Shown piece after piece: positions 31,693 to 41,277 of a DNA stretch of 64,000 nt; within the stretch, counting starts at the first letter, position 1, and each line of letters begins with the position of its first letter. The notes beneath the pieces were generated by a model that was not told the DNA's origin, searched no databases, and saw nothing but the letters and a program-made list of their open reading frames with translations. Both the position numbers and the translations under genes were made by a program. The DNA is from Tessaracoccus massiliensis (GTDB taxonomy: Bacteria; Actinomycetota; Actinomycetes; Propionibacteriales; Propionibacteriaceae), in assembly GCF_000826065.2 (NCBI RefSeq), contig NZ_LN623540.1:67448-131447 (forward strand), in the 5' to 3' direction.

Positions 31693-32333
31693 GGCTCATC
31701 ACCGTTGCGAACGACTGCAACCCTCCAGACTCCGTCTAGCCCCTGCTCCATGGTCGAGACCTCTTTGAAACGCGGTTGCAGGTGGTCGGTAGGGAAAACC
31801 TCTCCGTCATACGTCACAACTCTCCCTTGGCTGCGGTCCACGCAGTAGGAGAGAGCCACCTGCGGCTGACCGCCTTCTCCTGTCGGCTGCATCTCGCCGA
31901 TGGTCAGTGAGTCAAAAGACAGGCCTCCTCTGGATTGAATTCTCCGCTCACGGTAGAGCTGCACGGTGTCCAAGACGATGTTCTGCTCTTCCCCGGTCGT
32001 CACATTCTGCGTCTCGGTGAAATCGGTGTAGCCATCTGGATCAGCAAGATACTTGTCCATGACCCGCTGATACTCCTGCCAGGCTGCGATGATCGCCGCC
32101 GACTCCGGATCCTCCGTCGGCAGATCAGCCGGGTACGACTGGAACACCGACGGCGTGGGCGTAGGAGTGGGGCTGGGCGACTCCGTCGTCGGCGACGGAC
32201 TCGGGCTCACCACCGGCGACTCTGACACCGTCGTCTCCACCGGCTCCGGGCTTGGGCTCGGCGACTCCTCATCCCCAGGCGAGCAACCGACCAGCAGCGC
32301 GACAACAGCTACGGAAGTAAGAACCAGCCGCAT
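31686..32333 (-). CDS. Ser/Pro-rich lipoprotein, unknown function
   Basis: A 215-residue protein with a lipoprotein signal (LVLTSVAVVALLVGC, lipobox Cys16). A Ser/Pro/Thr-rich region (about 20-62) is followed by a globular domain with AWQEYQRVMDKYLADPDGYTDF and a C-terminal WRVAVVRNGDEPC. It resembles NTF2-like or Mce-associated small domains in layout only; I do not assign a family. It is first in a two-gene operon with the PKD-like protein. A perfect DnaA-box sequence (TGTGGATAA) lies upstream at 32406-32414. Confidence 0.75.
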   Translation of the reverse strand: MRLVLTSVAVVALLVGCSPGDEESPSPSPEPVETTVSESPVVSPSPSPTTESPSPTPTPTPSVFQSYPADLPTEDPESAAIIAAWQEYQRVMDKYLADPDGYTDFTETQNVTTGEEQNIVLDTVQLYRERRIQSRGGLSFDSLTIGEMQPTGEGGQPQVALSYCVDRSQGRVVTYDGEVFPTDHLQPRFKEVSTMEQGLDGVWRVAVVRNGDEPC

Positions 32334-32476
32334 CAGAAACTCCGATCCACGTGGAGCTTCATCTAAACAAGCACAAGGGTCACTTTGGAACCCCTAACCC
32401 AAACCTGTGGATAACTTCGGCGTCGATGACGGGGCAATTCGCTGCACTCGAGGTGTCAGGCAAGCTACGGGGCCCT

Positions 32477-33364
32477 CTACTTGAGTTCCGCGCGACTCGG
32501 GTACGACGACTGCGCACCCCTCTTCGTCACCGCAATCCCGGCAACCCTCGAGGCGAACGACGCAGCCTCGGCCAATCCCGATCCTTCGGCCAACCGCACA
32601 GCCAGCGCGCCGACGAAGGCGTCGCCCGCGCCGGTGGTGTCCACCGCCTCCACCTCCGCAGCCGCAACGTGCACCGGATCTCCCCCGGTCTCAGCCACGA
32701 ACGCGCCGGCTGCCCCCATCGTCACCACCACAGACCTGGCTCCAAGTTCCAGCAGCGCCGCTGCCAATCCGGCTCCATCCTCCGGAGCCCCGTCCCCCAG
32801 TAGCGATGCGGCCTCGGACTCGTTGACCACCAGGGGGTTGCACTCCGCCAGCAACTCGGCAGGCAGCGGGGCGGCCGGCGCCGCGTTGAGCACCAAACGG
32901 GCGCCGGGTGCGTACCACACGGCCTCCACCACCGATTCCAGCGGGATCTCCAACTGCGCCACCACCACCCGGGCGTCGGCCAGCAACACCTCGTTGCCGG
33001 CGACGACCTCGGGCGTCACCTGCCGGTTGGCGCCGGGCGCGACGATGATCGAATTCTCTCCATCCGGAGTGAGCATGATGATCGCGACCCCGGTGGGCCC
33101 GCCCACGCGCACCGTCCCCGAGAGGTCGACGCCGGCTCCGGCCAGTGAGCCGACGAGCAGGTCGCCGGACGAATCAGCACCCACGCAGCCGATGAACGCC
33201 ACCGCCCCGCCGAGCAGCCCTGCCGCTACGGCCTGGTTGGCGCCCTTGCCGCCAGGGGTGAACGTCAGGTCTGAGCCCAGGATGGTCTCGCCGTCCACCG
33301 GCCGGTGCTCGATCTCCACCACGTGATCGACGTTCGCCGACCCGATCACCACTACCTCAGCCAT
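32477..33364 (-). CDS. rbsK: Ribokinase
   Basis: A 295-residue PfkB-family sugar kinase. N-terminal signature: PGGKGANQAVAAGLLGG; C-terminal signature with the catalytic Asp: DTTGAGDAFVGALAVRLAEG. It phosphorylates ribose at O5 for entry into the pentose phosphate pathway or for PRPP synthesis; other pentoses or nucleosides are possible. No ribose transporter or RbsR lies next to it. GGGAGAGG precedes the ATG. A hairpin repeat lies just upstream. Confidence 0.9.
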   Translation of the reverse strand: MAEVVVIGSANVDHVVEIEHRPVDGETILGSDLTFTPGGKGANQAVAAGLLGGAVAFIGCVGADSSGDLLVGSLAGAGVDLSGTVRVGGPTGVAIIMLTPDGENSIIVAPGANRQVTPEVVAGNEVLLADARVVVAQLEIPLESVVEAVWYAPGARLVLNAAPAAPLPAELLAECNPLVVNESEAASLLGDGAPEDGAGLAAALLELGARSVVVTMGAAGAFVAETGGDPVHVAAAEVEAVDTTGAGDAFVGALAVRLAEGSGLAEAASFASRVAGIAVTKRGAQSSYPSRAELK

Positions 33365-33388
33365 CGCCTCTCCCTTCAGCCCATCATT

Positions 33389-33441
33389 ATCTCTACCTCA
33401 CAGGGGTGCAGGTGTGGATAATCCACAACGATGCCCTCTGT
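33389..33441. repeat. Hairpin repeat, copy 2 (DnaA-core family)
   Basis: The outer ends ATCTCTACC and GCAGAGAT frame the core GTGTGGATAATCCACA, and the arms pair imperfectly. TGTGGATAA at 33413-33421 is a perfect DnaA box on the minus strand. It lies upstream of ribokinase. This is the most diverged arm sequence of the four copies. Confidence 0.75.
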
Positions 33442-33580
33442 ACGCAGAGATATTTCCGCACCGCTGAAGCACCACGCTTCGCTGGTTGGGCCCGCGAGTC
33501 CTACGCGCCGTCCTCACTGTTCGTGAGTCGCCGTGAGCCGAGAAACCACCCGGTTTCGACACAACCGCGCCCCTCGCAAA

Positions 33581-33680
33581 CTCGGGGGCGGTTGGCTCAA
33601 CCAGCGCTCGGGGGCAGTTGGCTCAACCAGCGCTCGGGGGCAGTTGGCTCAACCAACGCTCGGGCGCGACTCAACCAGCG
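33581..33680. repeat. 26-nt tandem repeat array
   Basis: Three full units of 26 nt (33581-33606, 33607-33632, 33633-33658) and one 22-nt unit (33659-33680). Each contains CAGTTGGCTCAACCAGCGCT or a close variant. GTTGGCTCAAC is itself nearly palindromic. There are no unique spacers, so this is not CRISPR. It abuts the 3' end of the decayed LuxR-type gene. Confidence 0.88.
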
Positions 33681-33681
33681 C

Positions 33682-34681
33682 TCAGGGACCGGGCTCGGCG
33701 ACCTGGAACGCCCTCACCAACTCCACCCGATGCCGCACGCCCATCTTCACGAACACTCTCGTCAGATGGCTCTCCACCGTCTTGATGCTCACGCTCAGCC
33801 GCTCGGCGATCTCCCGGTTCGTCAGCCCCTCCACCGCCAGCCGCGACACCTCCCGCTCCGACGGCGTCAACCCCACCCCGTCCGACGACGGCCTCAGCCC
33901 CGACATCGCCAACTCCCGCTCCGCGCGCTCCCGCCACGCCACGGCCCCCAGCGACGACGCCCTGGCCAAGGCCCGCTCCAGGTACTTCACGGCCGCCCTC
34001 CGCTGTCCGCGACGACGCAGCAGCGCCCCAACGCCAACTCCGCCCGCACCTGCATCACCGGCCCAGCCTCCAGGTCGACGGCGGCACGGAGCAGCGACTC
34101 AGCCTCGGTCAGCGACCCCCGCGCAACGGCAACCGCGGCCGACCCCCGCAGGCCACTCGAGGCCCCGTACGCGCTCAACCCCACGGCCCCGGGCCCGGCC
34201 AGCACGGCCTCCGCCTCATCGACACGGGGCGGTGGGCCAGCAGCACCAGCACCCGGCCGTCGAGGCGGCGCAGGGCATAGCGCAGCATCTGGAGGGAGGA
34301 ACGGTCGCACCAGTGCAGGTCGTCTATGGCCAGCACCACCGTCACATCCTCCTGCGCGGCCAACGACCCCAGCAGTTGCTCCGCGTACCGGATCGACGAC
34401 GGCGAATCCGCCGACACCGCCCCCGTCGCCCGGCGCAGGAGCTGCTCCGAGACGCCGTGCTCGATGAGCCGCTCGGCCAGGTCACAGGTCACGCGCCACA
34501 CGCAACAGCGGGCTGCGGGACCGGCCGAAGCCAGTTCCACAGCCCGCTGCAGCAGCGTCGTCTTGCCCGCCCCCGCGTCGCCCTGGAGCCAGACCACCTG
34601 GGCCTGCCCCTGCCGGGCGAACGCGAGGGATTCCACGATGAGCCTCAGCTCACCGTCGCGGCCCACGAGCGGCGCGTCCAT
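33682..34681 (-). pseudogene. Decayed LuxR-family (LAL-type) ATPase regulator
   Basis: Three pieces in three frames. The 5' piece (34681 to about 34210) is an AAA ATPase with Walker A GDAGAGKTTLL and Walker B VVLAIDDLHW, ending at VLLAHRP. A middle piece (about 34230-33990) resembles a TPR-like region (RGSLTEAESLLRAAVDLE). The 3' piece (33990-33682) holds a complete LuxR helix-turn-helix: LTPSEREVSRLAVEGLTNRE and KTVESHLTRVFVKMGV. Intact LAL regulators are about 900 residues; only about 1 kb remains, so most of the central region has been deleted as well as frameshifted. Not functional as a whole. Confidence 0.87.
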
Positions 34682-34742
34682 GGCGGCCTCCTCCGAGAGG
34701 GAGCCTCAGGCTACTCCGCCCGCACGACGGAAGATAGAGCTG

Positions 34743-37700
34743 TCACCAGTCGGCCAACCCCCTCACGGACCACAGTTGCCGGGTGCCCTTCGGCTGGCGG
34801 GGGCACAGGAAGGAATCCATGAACGTGATGGACTCGATGGCCATGGCGGCGCCGCGGCCCTTCGGGTCAAACGCTGCAGTGGAGAGGTACAGCGAGTTTC
34901 CCGGGCCGATGTCGCCGGAGATCTGCCACCTCGTCACCGCCTGGAACCTGAACGGCGCCACGCCCCGCGTGTCCTGGCCGGCGCGGTTCATCCGGTACAC
35001 CGGTTCGCCCGGGTAGGGGAACCACGGTGTGATGACCTCGTCGTTGACGGCGTGCTCGCTCGAGAACTGCATGTCGCCCTCGTGTCGCCACGACGTGCCG
35101 CCCCACTCCGCGGCGAAGATGCCTTCCTCCGAGGAGTCGCCCACCAGCACGGCGATGCTCACGCAGGAGGCTCGCTTCATGGGCGGCAAGTCGATCTTCA
35201 GCGTGGTGGAATCGGTCACACCCTCCCCCCGGTGCGCCGGGCCGGGCTTGCCCTTGCTGCCGGCGCCCGGGTCCCAGAAGCTGGTGCCACCCGTGCCCAG
35301 CACGGGGTAGCGACCCTTGAGGAACTGGGCTTCCGGCCGGGTGTCCTCGTACTGGTTGAGGACGGTGGGCGGCAGGCTGAAGTCGCCCTTCACGATGGCC
35401 GCCGAGCCAGGCGACGGCGGACCGTCGACCCACTCGGCCGCGATCGGCACGCGATCCTCGTACCACGCGTCATCCCCGCCATAGATGTACTCCCGCAGCT
35501 CGATGGCCTTGGCGAACTCGAGCGCGTCGATGACCACCGGGTCGGGCGGATCCGTCGTGGGCGGGTCCGTCGGATCTGGAGGGTCCGTCGTCGGAGGGTC
35601 GGTGGGATCGGGATCAGGGTCGGGCCTGGGCACGGTGAGCAGGTCGTAGTAGTCGTAGTTCCAGTCGACGAGGTTCCACCGGAGGATGTCGCCCTCGAGG
35701 ATGGTGAGGTCGGTCACGTCGACGTTGATCACGGGGATCTTCAGCGAGACCTGCACCAGCACGCTGCCCGTGAAGTAGATCTTCACCCGGGCCATCAGGC
35801 CGTTTGCCTCCATCTTGGCGTCCAGATCGACGCCGGCCTTCAGGCCGAAGCCCAGCGCCGGGCCGAACGTGTCGTAGAGCATCAACTTGGCCATGATCTC
35901 CGGCCCGGCGGCTGCGCGCACCTGACCTTGGAAGATGGCGTCGCTGTCCATGACGGGGTCGCCGAACTTGGTGGCACCGTCATTGATCGCGGCCCACTTG
36001 CCGTCCCTGTACGCGAAGCCGATCTTGAACCACGCCTCAGAGACCTGCGTGAACCCCAGGTGGAAAGCGGCCGACATCGAGACGTTCGCCTTGATGGTGA
36101 GGTCCACATTGAACGCGATCACCACAGGGACAGGCCCCACGAACACGGTCATGGTGGGGAATCTCAGCAGCGGGATGCTGCTCTTCCACTCCTTCTTCCA
36201 GGCGCCGTTGATGTCGAGGTCTCCCTCGAGCCGAACCTGCACCCTGGTCAGCAGCGAGGTCTCGAACTGCTTGACCACCGGATAAGGAAGGGGCCCAGCC
36301 CACGCCACGTCGACTTCGAGGACGAACACCACCTCCATGCCGATGGCGGACATGCCCTCAAGCTTCATGTCGTAGGACACGGCGCCCTTGGTGCCCTTGT
36401 CCTGCAGCTTGAAGTCCCACACATCGGTGTACTCGGATTCGCCCGTGGTCTGAGCCTTCGACGGCGGCGGGTCGCCGCCCTGATCGTCCTCCGGCCTGGG
36501 TGGGCGCGGGACGGGCATGGCCATCGGGCCGACGGCGGCGCCCCTCAGCGCGTTGACACTGGCGCCGACGCGTCCGCTCCAGTCGGTGGGCGGCTCGTCG
36601 ATCTCGGTGTCGTCCGTCACGGCCTCCATCTCCGCCTCGTGTGGCAACTCGACGAACGCCTCGTCAGCGGGGACGACGGCGTGCCCCGTCAGCGCCACCC
36701 CGCCCGGTTCGGTGGCGGGTAGCTCGACGGGACGTGCGCCGGGCAGCATCGGCTGCCACGCCTCGCGCTTGACCTGGAGGAAGACGTCCTCCAGGGTCGC
36801 AGGGCCGGTGTGGACCACGAAACCGTCGGGAGTCTCGTCGACGGCGCGCACCCGCCGCAGGAACCCGTCGGGGGCTGCTTCGGTGACGTCGCTGACGATG
36901 ACCTCTCCCGGCACGAAGCCCGGGTCGGTGGCGAAGGCCACGGCGTCGTCGGTCAGTTCCAACTGTTCGGGGTCGTCGTCGGAGCGGCCGAGGATGATCA
37001 CGTCGTCCTGGATGATCACGGCCTCCGCACCGGGGATGGTGAAGATTCCGCGCCAGGTGGTGGCTGTGCGGGTGTCGTCGCGACCGATGAGCGTGAACAC
37101 ATAGGCGCGTTCGCCGGGTTCGCGGATGCCGGTGGTGAATTCCCACGTCACGCCGCTGGCGGACGGGCGCATGGTGGCCAGGCCCAGAAGGTGGCCCTGG
37201 AGGGTCACTTCGATGCGCTGCGGGGTGCTGGTGCGCAGATCGAGGTGGCCGGAGAAGGTGACAGTGAGGTGGTCACCCAGGTCGACGGGGCCCTGCACGG
37301 GCGAGTCGACGGTGATGGGGCCTTGGAGGGCAGGCGCACCGGCGTCGCCGATGAAGCTGCCCAACACCATCACCCTGGCGGTGGCGGAGCCGTGGTGCAG
37401 CACCATCTCGGCGTCCTCGATGGGGAGGATCACCAGTTGGGGTTGGGCGCCGGTGGCCGGGTCGACGACGGCGCCGCGGGTGCGGCCCGGGCGGAGGTCG
37501 CCGGCCTCGAGCGCGGTGAGCTTGGCGGCGGCGGCCCAGATGAGTGCCATCACGTGGCTGGCGTCGGCGCGGCCGTGCACCTCGACGGGTTTCGGGGTGG
37601 GGTTGGCGGTGTAGCTGATGGGCAGCTTGTGCGGCTCCGGCCAATAGGCCCCGGGGCCGTTGTTGGGGCCGGCGGTGGCACCGGTGACCCAGCCGCGCAC

Positions 37701-38438
37701 GTGCAAGCCGACGGTGACGGGCACGCCCGCGGTGACCTCCACGTCGCCGGCCGCAGAAGGCGTCAGCACGGTGGAGAGCACGGTGGTGCCGGGCTTGACC
37801 GGCAGCGTCTGCGCGCCCACCTTGACCGTGGTGGCCGTGGTGGCACGCACGGTGAGGCTGGCGTGGACGGCGCGCACGCCGTCGGATGGGACGCCGCCGG
37901 CGCCGACGAGGCCGAAGGTGGCGCTGTCGCCGGGGCCGGCGCTGAGGAGGGATCCGTCAGCCGGGCGGGCGACAGCGGTGGGCAGCGCCAACGTGACGCC
38001 TGCGCTGGCGGCGGTGCCGCCGAAGGTGGCCAGCACCTCCACTCGTGCCTGCGCGGTGCGCGTGGCCAGGACGGAGAACTTGCCGCTGGTCAGCGGGACC
38101 AGCACCGTCGTGGAGGAGGAACGACCCTTGGCCACGTGGAGCGCGTGCGCGCCGGCGGCCGAGATCTGCGTGTCCACGTCGGGCGAGAACACGGAGAGCC
38201 GGATCAGCGCCGAGTGCATGCCTGCGCCGCCGGCAGGGAAGGCGACGGCCTCACCCCCGGGCAGTGGTTCGCCGCGGCCGGACGGTGAGTCGAGGGCGGG
38301 GACCATGTCGTCGATGCGCTTGGGGATGGGCGTGCCGTCGTCGCCGGGGGCGGCGTTGGCCGCCAGCGGCGCCATCGTGAGCAGCAGCGCGAACGCCGCG
38401 ATGAAGGTCAGCAACGAGCGGATGAAACGGGCGATCAT
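34743..38438 (-). CDS. Large secreted protein of unknown function
   Basis: A 1231-residue protein with a signal peptide (about 1-29, ending ANAAPGDD). The first 300 residues are Ala/Val/Gly/Thr-rich beta-type repeats. A central region (about 640-970) is beta-rich, including VVFVLEVDVAWAGPLPYPVV. A Pro/Thr/Asp linker (about 970-1000, DPTDPPTTDPPDP repeated) precedes a C-terminal domain with EYIYGGDDAWYEDRVPIAAE and FWDPGAGSKGKPG that may be a binding or adhesion module. No enzyme motif or LPXTG anchor is visible. It is followed on the same strand, and preceded one base upstream, by secreted-protein genes, so export as part of a surface set is likely. Confidence 0.8.
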   Translation of the reverse strand: MIARFIRSLLTFIAAFALLLTMAPLAANAAPGDDGTPIPKRIDDMVPALDSPSGRGEPLPGGEAVAFPAGGAGMHSALIRLSVFSPDVDTQISAAGAHALHVAKGRSSSTTVLVPLTSGKFSVLATRTAQARVEVLATFGGTAASAGVTLALPTAVARPADGSLLSAGPGDSATFGLVGAGGVPSDGVRAVHASLTVRATTATTVKVGAQTLPVKPGTTVLSTVLTPSAAGDVEVTAGVPVTVGLHVRGWVTGATAGPNNGPGAYWPEPHKLPISYTANPTPKPVEVHGRADASHVMALIWAAAAKLTALEAGDLRPGRTRGAVVDPATGAQPQLVILPIEDAEMVLHHGSATARVMVLGSFIGDAGAPALQGPITVDSPVQGPVDLGDHLTVTFSGHLDLRTSTPQRIEVTLQGHLLGLATMRPSASGVTWEFTTGIREPGERAYVFTLIGRDDTRTATTWRGIFTIPGAEAVIIQDDVIILGRSDDDPEQLELTDDAVAFATDPGFVPGEVIVSDVTEAAPDGFLRRVRAVDETPDGFVVHTGPATLEDVFLQVKREAWQPMLPGARPVELPATEPGGVALTGHAVVPADEAFVELPHEAEMEAVTDDTEIDEPPTDWSGRVGASVNALRGAAVGPMAMPVPRPPRPEDDQGGDPPPSKAQTTGESEYTDVWDFKLQDKGTKGAVSYDMKLEGMSAIGMEVVFVLEVDVAWAGPLPYPVVKQFETSLLTRVQVRLEGDLDINGAWKKEWKSSIPLLRFPTMTVFVGPVPVVIAFNVDLTIKANVSMSAAFHLGFTQVSEAWFKIGFAYRDGKWAAINDGATKFGDPVMDSDAIFQGQVRAAAGPEIMAKLMLYDTFGPALGFGLKAGVDLDAKMEANGLMARVKIYFTGSVLVQVSLKIPVINVDVTDLTILEGDILRWNLVDWNYDYYDLLTVPRPDPDPDPTDPPTTDPPDPTDPPTTDPPDPVVIDALEFAKAIELREYIYGGDDAWYEDRVPIAAEWVDGPPSPGSAAIVKGDFSLPPTVLNQYEDTRPEAQFLKGRYPVLGTGGTSFWDPGAGSKGKPGPAHRGEGVTDSTTLKIDLPPMKRASCVSIAVLVGDSSEEGIFAAEWGGTSWRHEGDMQFSSEHAVNDEVITPWFPYPGEPVYRMNRAGQDTRGVAPFRFQAVTRWQISGDIGPGNSLYLSTAAFDPKGRGAAMAIESITFMDSFLCPRQPKGTRQLWSVRGLADW

Positions 38439-38439
38439 G

Positions 38440-39354
38440 TCAGCCCCTCCAGCTCGGTGCGCCGAACATCACGATGTGGTTGAAGACCCACTTGTTGCTC
38501 TGCGAGAAGGTGTATCCACCTGCAGGCTTCGCGGTGGCGGCGTAGACCGTGGTCATGATGTAGCTGCGGCAGGCGCCGTTGCCGGTCTGCGGGGTGTGGC
38601 ATTCGGTGCGCCACTGGCGTCCTCCGGAGGTGAAGCCGGCCATGTTGTGCATGGCAAGCGGGTTGCCGTGCCAGGAGGCCTCGGTCATGTACGGGAGGTA
38701 GGTGAGGTTGTTGAACGCCCAGCCCTCCTTGCGCACGAAGCGGCCGTCCTCGAGCAGGACGACGGTGGCCCAGATCTCGGTGCGGCAGCGCTCGGTCTGC
38801 GAATAGGGCTGGCAGGAGGTGCTCCAGTCGCGTCCGTTGAGGCCCTTGCGGAGGCCCGGCAGCGTGTAGGGCGCGGTGCGCACGTAGGTGTGGCCGGGGT
38901 CGGTGGGCGTGGTCGGTGCCGTGGGCGTTGCGGGGGGCGGGGTGCTCGGATCGTCCATGCCGCGGAAGTTGAGCGTGGCGGCGTCCGAGTGGAGGATGCG
39001 GTCGCTCACATCGGCGAACATGACCGAGACCGTCGCCCTGGCGGGCGCGCGAAGGGCCACCTCGAGGGTGGACGGGCCGCGGTCGTGGACGACGATCCCG
39101 GTGATGCCGAACGGGCCGGTGCGCATCTCGACGCCAGCGCCGTCGAGGCGCACCACGGCCTGGGTGTGGGTGAGGCCTGGGGATTCGACGTCGATCCACA
39201 GTTGGGTGGCCCCGGGGGTGGCGGGCAGCGCGACTGCGACGAACCCGTTGGGTTTGATCGTCACGTCAAGCGCGTGCGCCGTGGGGATGAACCACGCTGC
39301 GATGAGCGTGGCGAAGAGGGTCAGCGAAATCGTTCGCCTTCGGGTGGGTGACAC
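38440..39354 (-). CDS. Secreted protein with Cys-containing 'PYTLPG' C-terminal domain (paralogue 1)
   Basis: A 304-residue protein with a signal peptide (about 1-28, ending PTAHALDV). Residues of about 30-145 form a beta-rich region; a Pro/Thr linker follows; the last 135 residues are a domain shared with the gene at 41935. Shared blocks: PYTLPG, NGRDW, RCRTEI, GWAFNNLTYLPYMT, FTSGGRQWRTEC, YTFSQ. Four or more conserved Cys could form disulfides. The start is GTG at 39354 with AAAGGA upstream; a further upstream ATG would add ten residues including that site. It begins the operon with the 1231-residue protein. Confidence 0.8.
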   Translation of the reverse strand: MSPTRRRTISLTLFATLIAAWFIPTAHALDVTIKPNGFVAVALPATPGATQLWIDVESPGLTHTQAVVRLDGAGVEMRTGPFGITGIVVHDRGPSTLEVALRAPARATVSVMFADVSDRILHSDAATLNFRGMDDPSTPPPATPTAPTTPTDPGHTYVRTAPYTLPGLRKGLNGRDWSTSCQPYSQTERCRTEIWATVVLLEDGRFVRKEGWAFNNLTYLPYMTEASWHGNPLAMHNMAGFTSGGRQWRTECHTPQTGNGACRSYIMTTVYAATAKPAGGYTFSQSNKWVFNHIVMFGAPSWRG

Positions 39355-39488
39355 GTTGCGTCCTTTCGGGGGATGGCAATGCACCTACTCAGTGTTCGCT
39401 CCGGGGGCCCCGCGTCGCGTCGGGGTAACCCCTACAATCGCGGTCTCTGGTCACCGTCCAGCACGCTCATACCCGGGGCGTGAAACGT

Positions 39489-39551
39489 ATCTCCACCGAT
39501 TCGGGGGGTCGGTGTGGATTATCCACGCCGGCCCCCCGAATCGGTAGAGAT
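39489..39551. repeat. Hairpin repeat, copy 3 (DnaA-core family)
   Basis: Arms of 20 bp with one mismatch: 39489-39508 (ATCTCCACCGATTCGGGGGG) and 39532-39551. The loop holds GTGTGGATTATCCACGCC, a near-match to the family core. The arm sequence is almost the same as copy 1 at 26856. It lies between the divergent paralogue-1 gene and the PQQ-like gene. Confidence 0.9.
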
Positions 39552-39581
39552 GACGCTGATATCCCGGGTAACCTCGCCGCC

Positions 39582-41277
39582 GTGAGGTGGTGGCAGATCG
39601 GGAAACGCAGGCGGAAGCAGCCTGCCGTCGAGTTCGAGCGCCCTGAGGGCTGGGGCTCCCTCGATGGCTCCCCCGCCGCTCCCCAGGCGCCCACGCCCAT
39701 GTCCACGCCAGACCCTGCCCCCGAGCCCCTCGATGGCTCCCCCGCCGCTCCCCAGGCGCCCACGCCCATGTCCACGCCAGACCCTGCCCCCGAGCCTGAG
39801 CCCCGGCCAGCGCCGCCGCCCGAACCTGCACCGTCGTCGCCCGAGCCTCGCCACGTCCCCAACCTGCCGCCCCGGCGACACCGCCGCACGGAGGTCGCCT
39901 CCATCGTCACGTTCATCGTGCTCGCGCTCATCGCGGGGTGGCTCCTGGTGGACCGGGCGCTGGAGGAGCGCCCGTCGCGTCCGTCCCTCTCGTCGGAGAG
40001 GAATCCAGCGCCACGCGCCACCGTGGACGCGCCCACCGTGTGGACCCTCAGCGCCGTGGATCTGCGCCCCGACCTCGCGGCGGGCATCTTCGAAAGTTCC
40101 ATCGACGGCTTCCTCGACGATGCGGCCATCATCGACGCCGGCTCCACCTGGGCCGTGATCACGCTCGGGGATGACGGCGGCGACAACCGGTTGCACGGCC
40201 TTGACGCCAGCACCGGCGAGGAGCTCTGGACCCGCGACCTCGAGGGCGCCTACTGCTCCCCCACCCTCCTGCGCGACCACATCGCGTGCGCCGAGGCCAC
40301 CGCGTGGGAGCAGGGGCAGGGCACCGGGTGGACGCTGCACCTCCTCAGCCCGGAGACGGGCGAGACCACGGTGTCGGCTGAATATGGCGGCTGGGTCGCG
40401 GGCATCGCGGTGGATCAGGATCACCTCATCCTCCTCGAGCAGCGGCTGCCTGCGCCGCACGCCGTGGTCACCGGGTTCGACGGCGAACTCAACCAGGCGT
40501 GGCAGCTCGACCTGTCAGGCGTGGAGGGCCACGACGGCCTGTTCTCCGAGAACCGCGTGTGGGTGCGGGCCGAGCGGTTCCCCGAGGGGCCGGCGCTGGA
40601 CCGGCCGCGGTTCCGACGGGTGGGCGACGGTCTCAGCGCCCTGTGGATAGGCACCCGCACCGTCTTCATCGACGCCGCCACGGGTGAGCTCAAGGGCATG
40701 CCGTTCTGCAGCCGGCTGGTGGACGACGGGTCGCGGCTCTGGTGCAACGACGGCCCGGTCGCCATGGCCTACGACTACGATCTGCGTTTCGTCACCCGCA
40801 CAGAGCGCGGCGTGCGCCTGGCGTTCCCCAAACCGCGCCTTGCCTCGGGACAGCGATGTGACCTTCCCCGCTTTCCTGGACGAGGACGGCACGCTGATGC
40901 ACGTGGACAGCAACACCGGCGCCGCCGTCGGCGAGCTCCTCGATACCGGCATGGGCGAGGCGCTGGGCATGGAGGTTCCGCCGACTGTCACCACCGCAGG
41001 CGACCTGCTCATTGCCACGGACCGCACGAAGACCGCCGGGATCGACCCGGCCACCGGGGAGGTCCTCTGGGTCAACGGGTACGGCCTCCAACTCGGCACC
41101 ACGGTGCTGACGGATGATTCGCTCCTGATCGTCGATTCAGACGTGCACGAACTCAACCTCGCCACCGGCGGCATCGTGGGCGCCTGGGATCTCACCCACG
41201 GATGGGAGATCCATGCCTTGCAGGAGGGCGTGGTATCGAGCTCGATGGATCACATCGCGTTGTTGGACCTGCCCTAG
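39582..41277 (+). pseudogene. Frameshifted PQQ-like beta-propeller membrane protein
   Basis: A membrane-anchored protein in two frames. The 5' frame (39582 to about 40850) has a cytoplasmic Pro-rich region, one membrane helix (VASIVTFIVLALIAGWLLVD) and PQQ-type repeats (RLHGLDASTGEELWTRDLE). Near 40830-40855 it breaks, and the +1 frame continues to 41277 with more PQQ repeats (TKTAGIDPATGEVLWVNGYG). One extra base explains the change. Without it the protein would be about 565 residues. It could be true decay, an assembly error or, less likely, recoding. PQQ-like propellers act in protein binding, as in BamB. The GTG at 39582 is the likely start. Confidence 0.8.
39660..39797 (+). repeat. In-frame 69-nt tandem duplication
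   Basis: Two identical 69-nt units (39660-39728 and 39729-39797) encode two copies of 23 residues in the Pro-rich cytoplasmic part of the PQQ-like protein, each containing LDGSPAAPQAPTPMSTPDP. Perfect identity points to a recent duplication. Confidence 0.92.

Noticed and set aside
33581-33680. Possible CRISPR array
   Set aside because: Units are contiguous with no unique spacers, and no cas gene is near.
40800-40860. Programmed frameshift in the PQQ-like gene
   Set aside because: No clear slippery heptamer with a downstream structure is seen, and other genes here show the same kind of +1 lesion.
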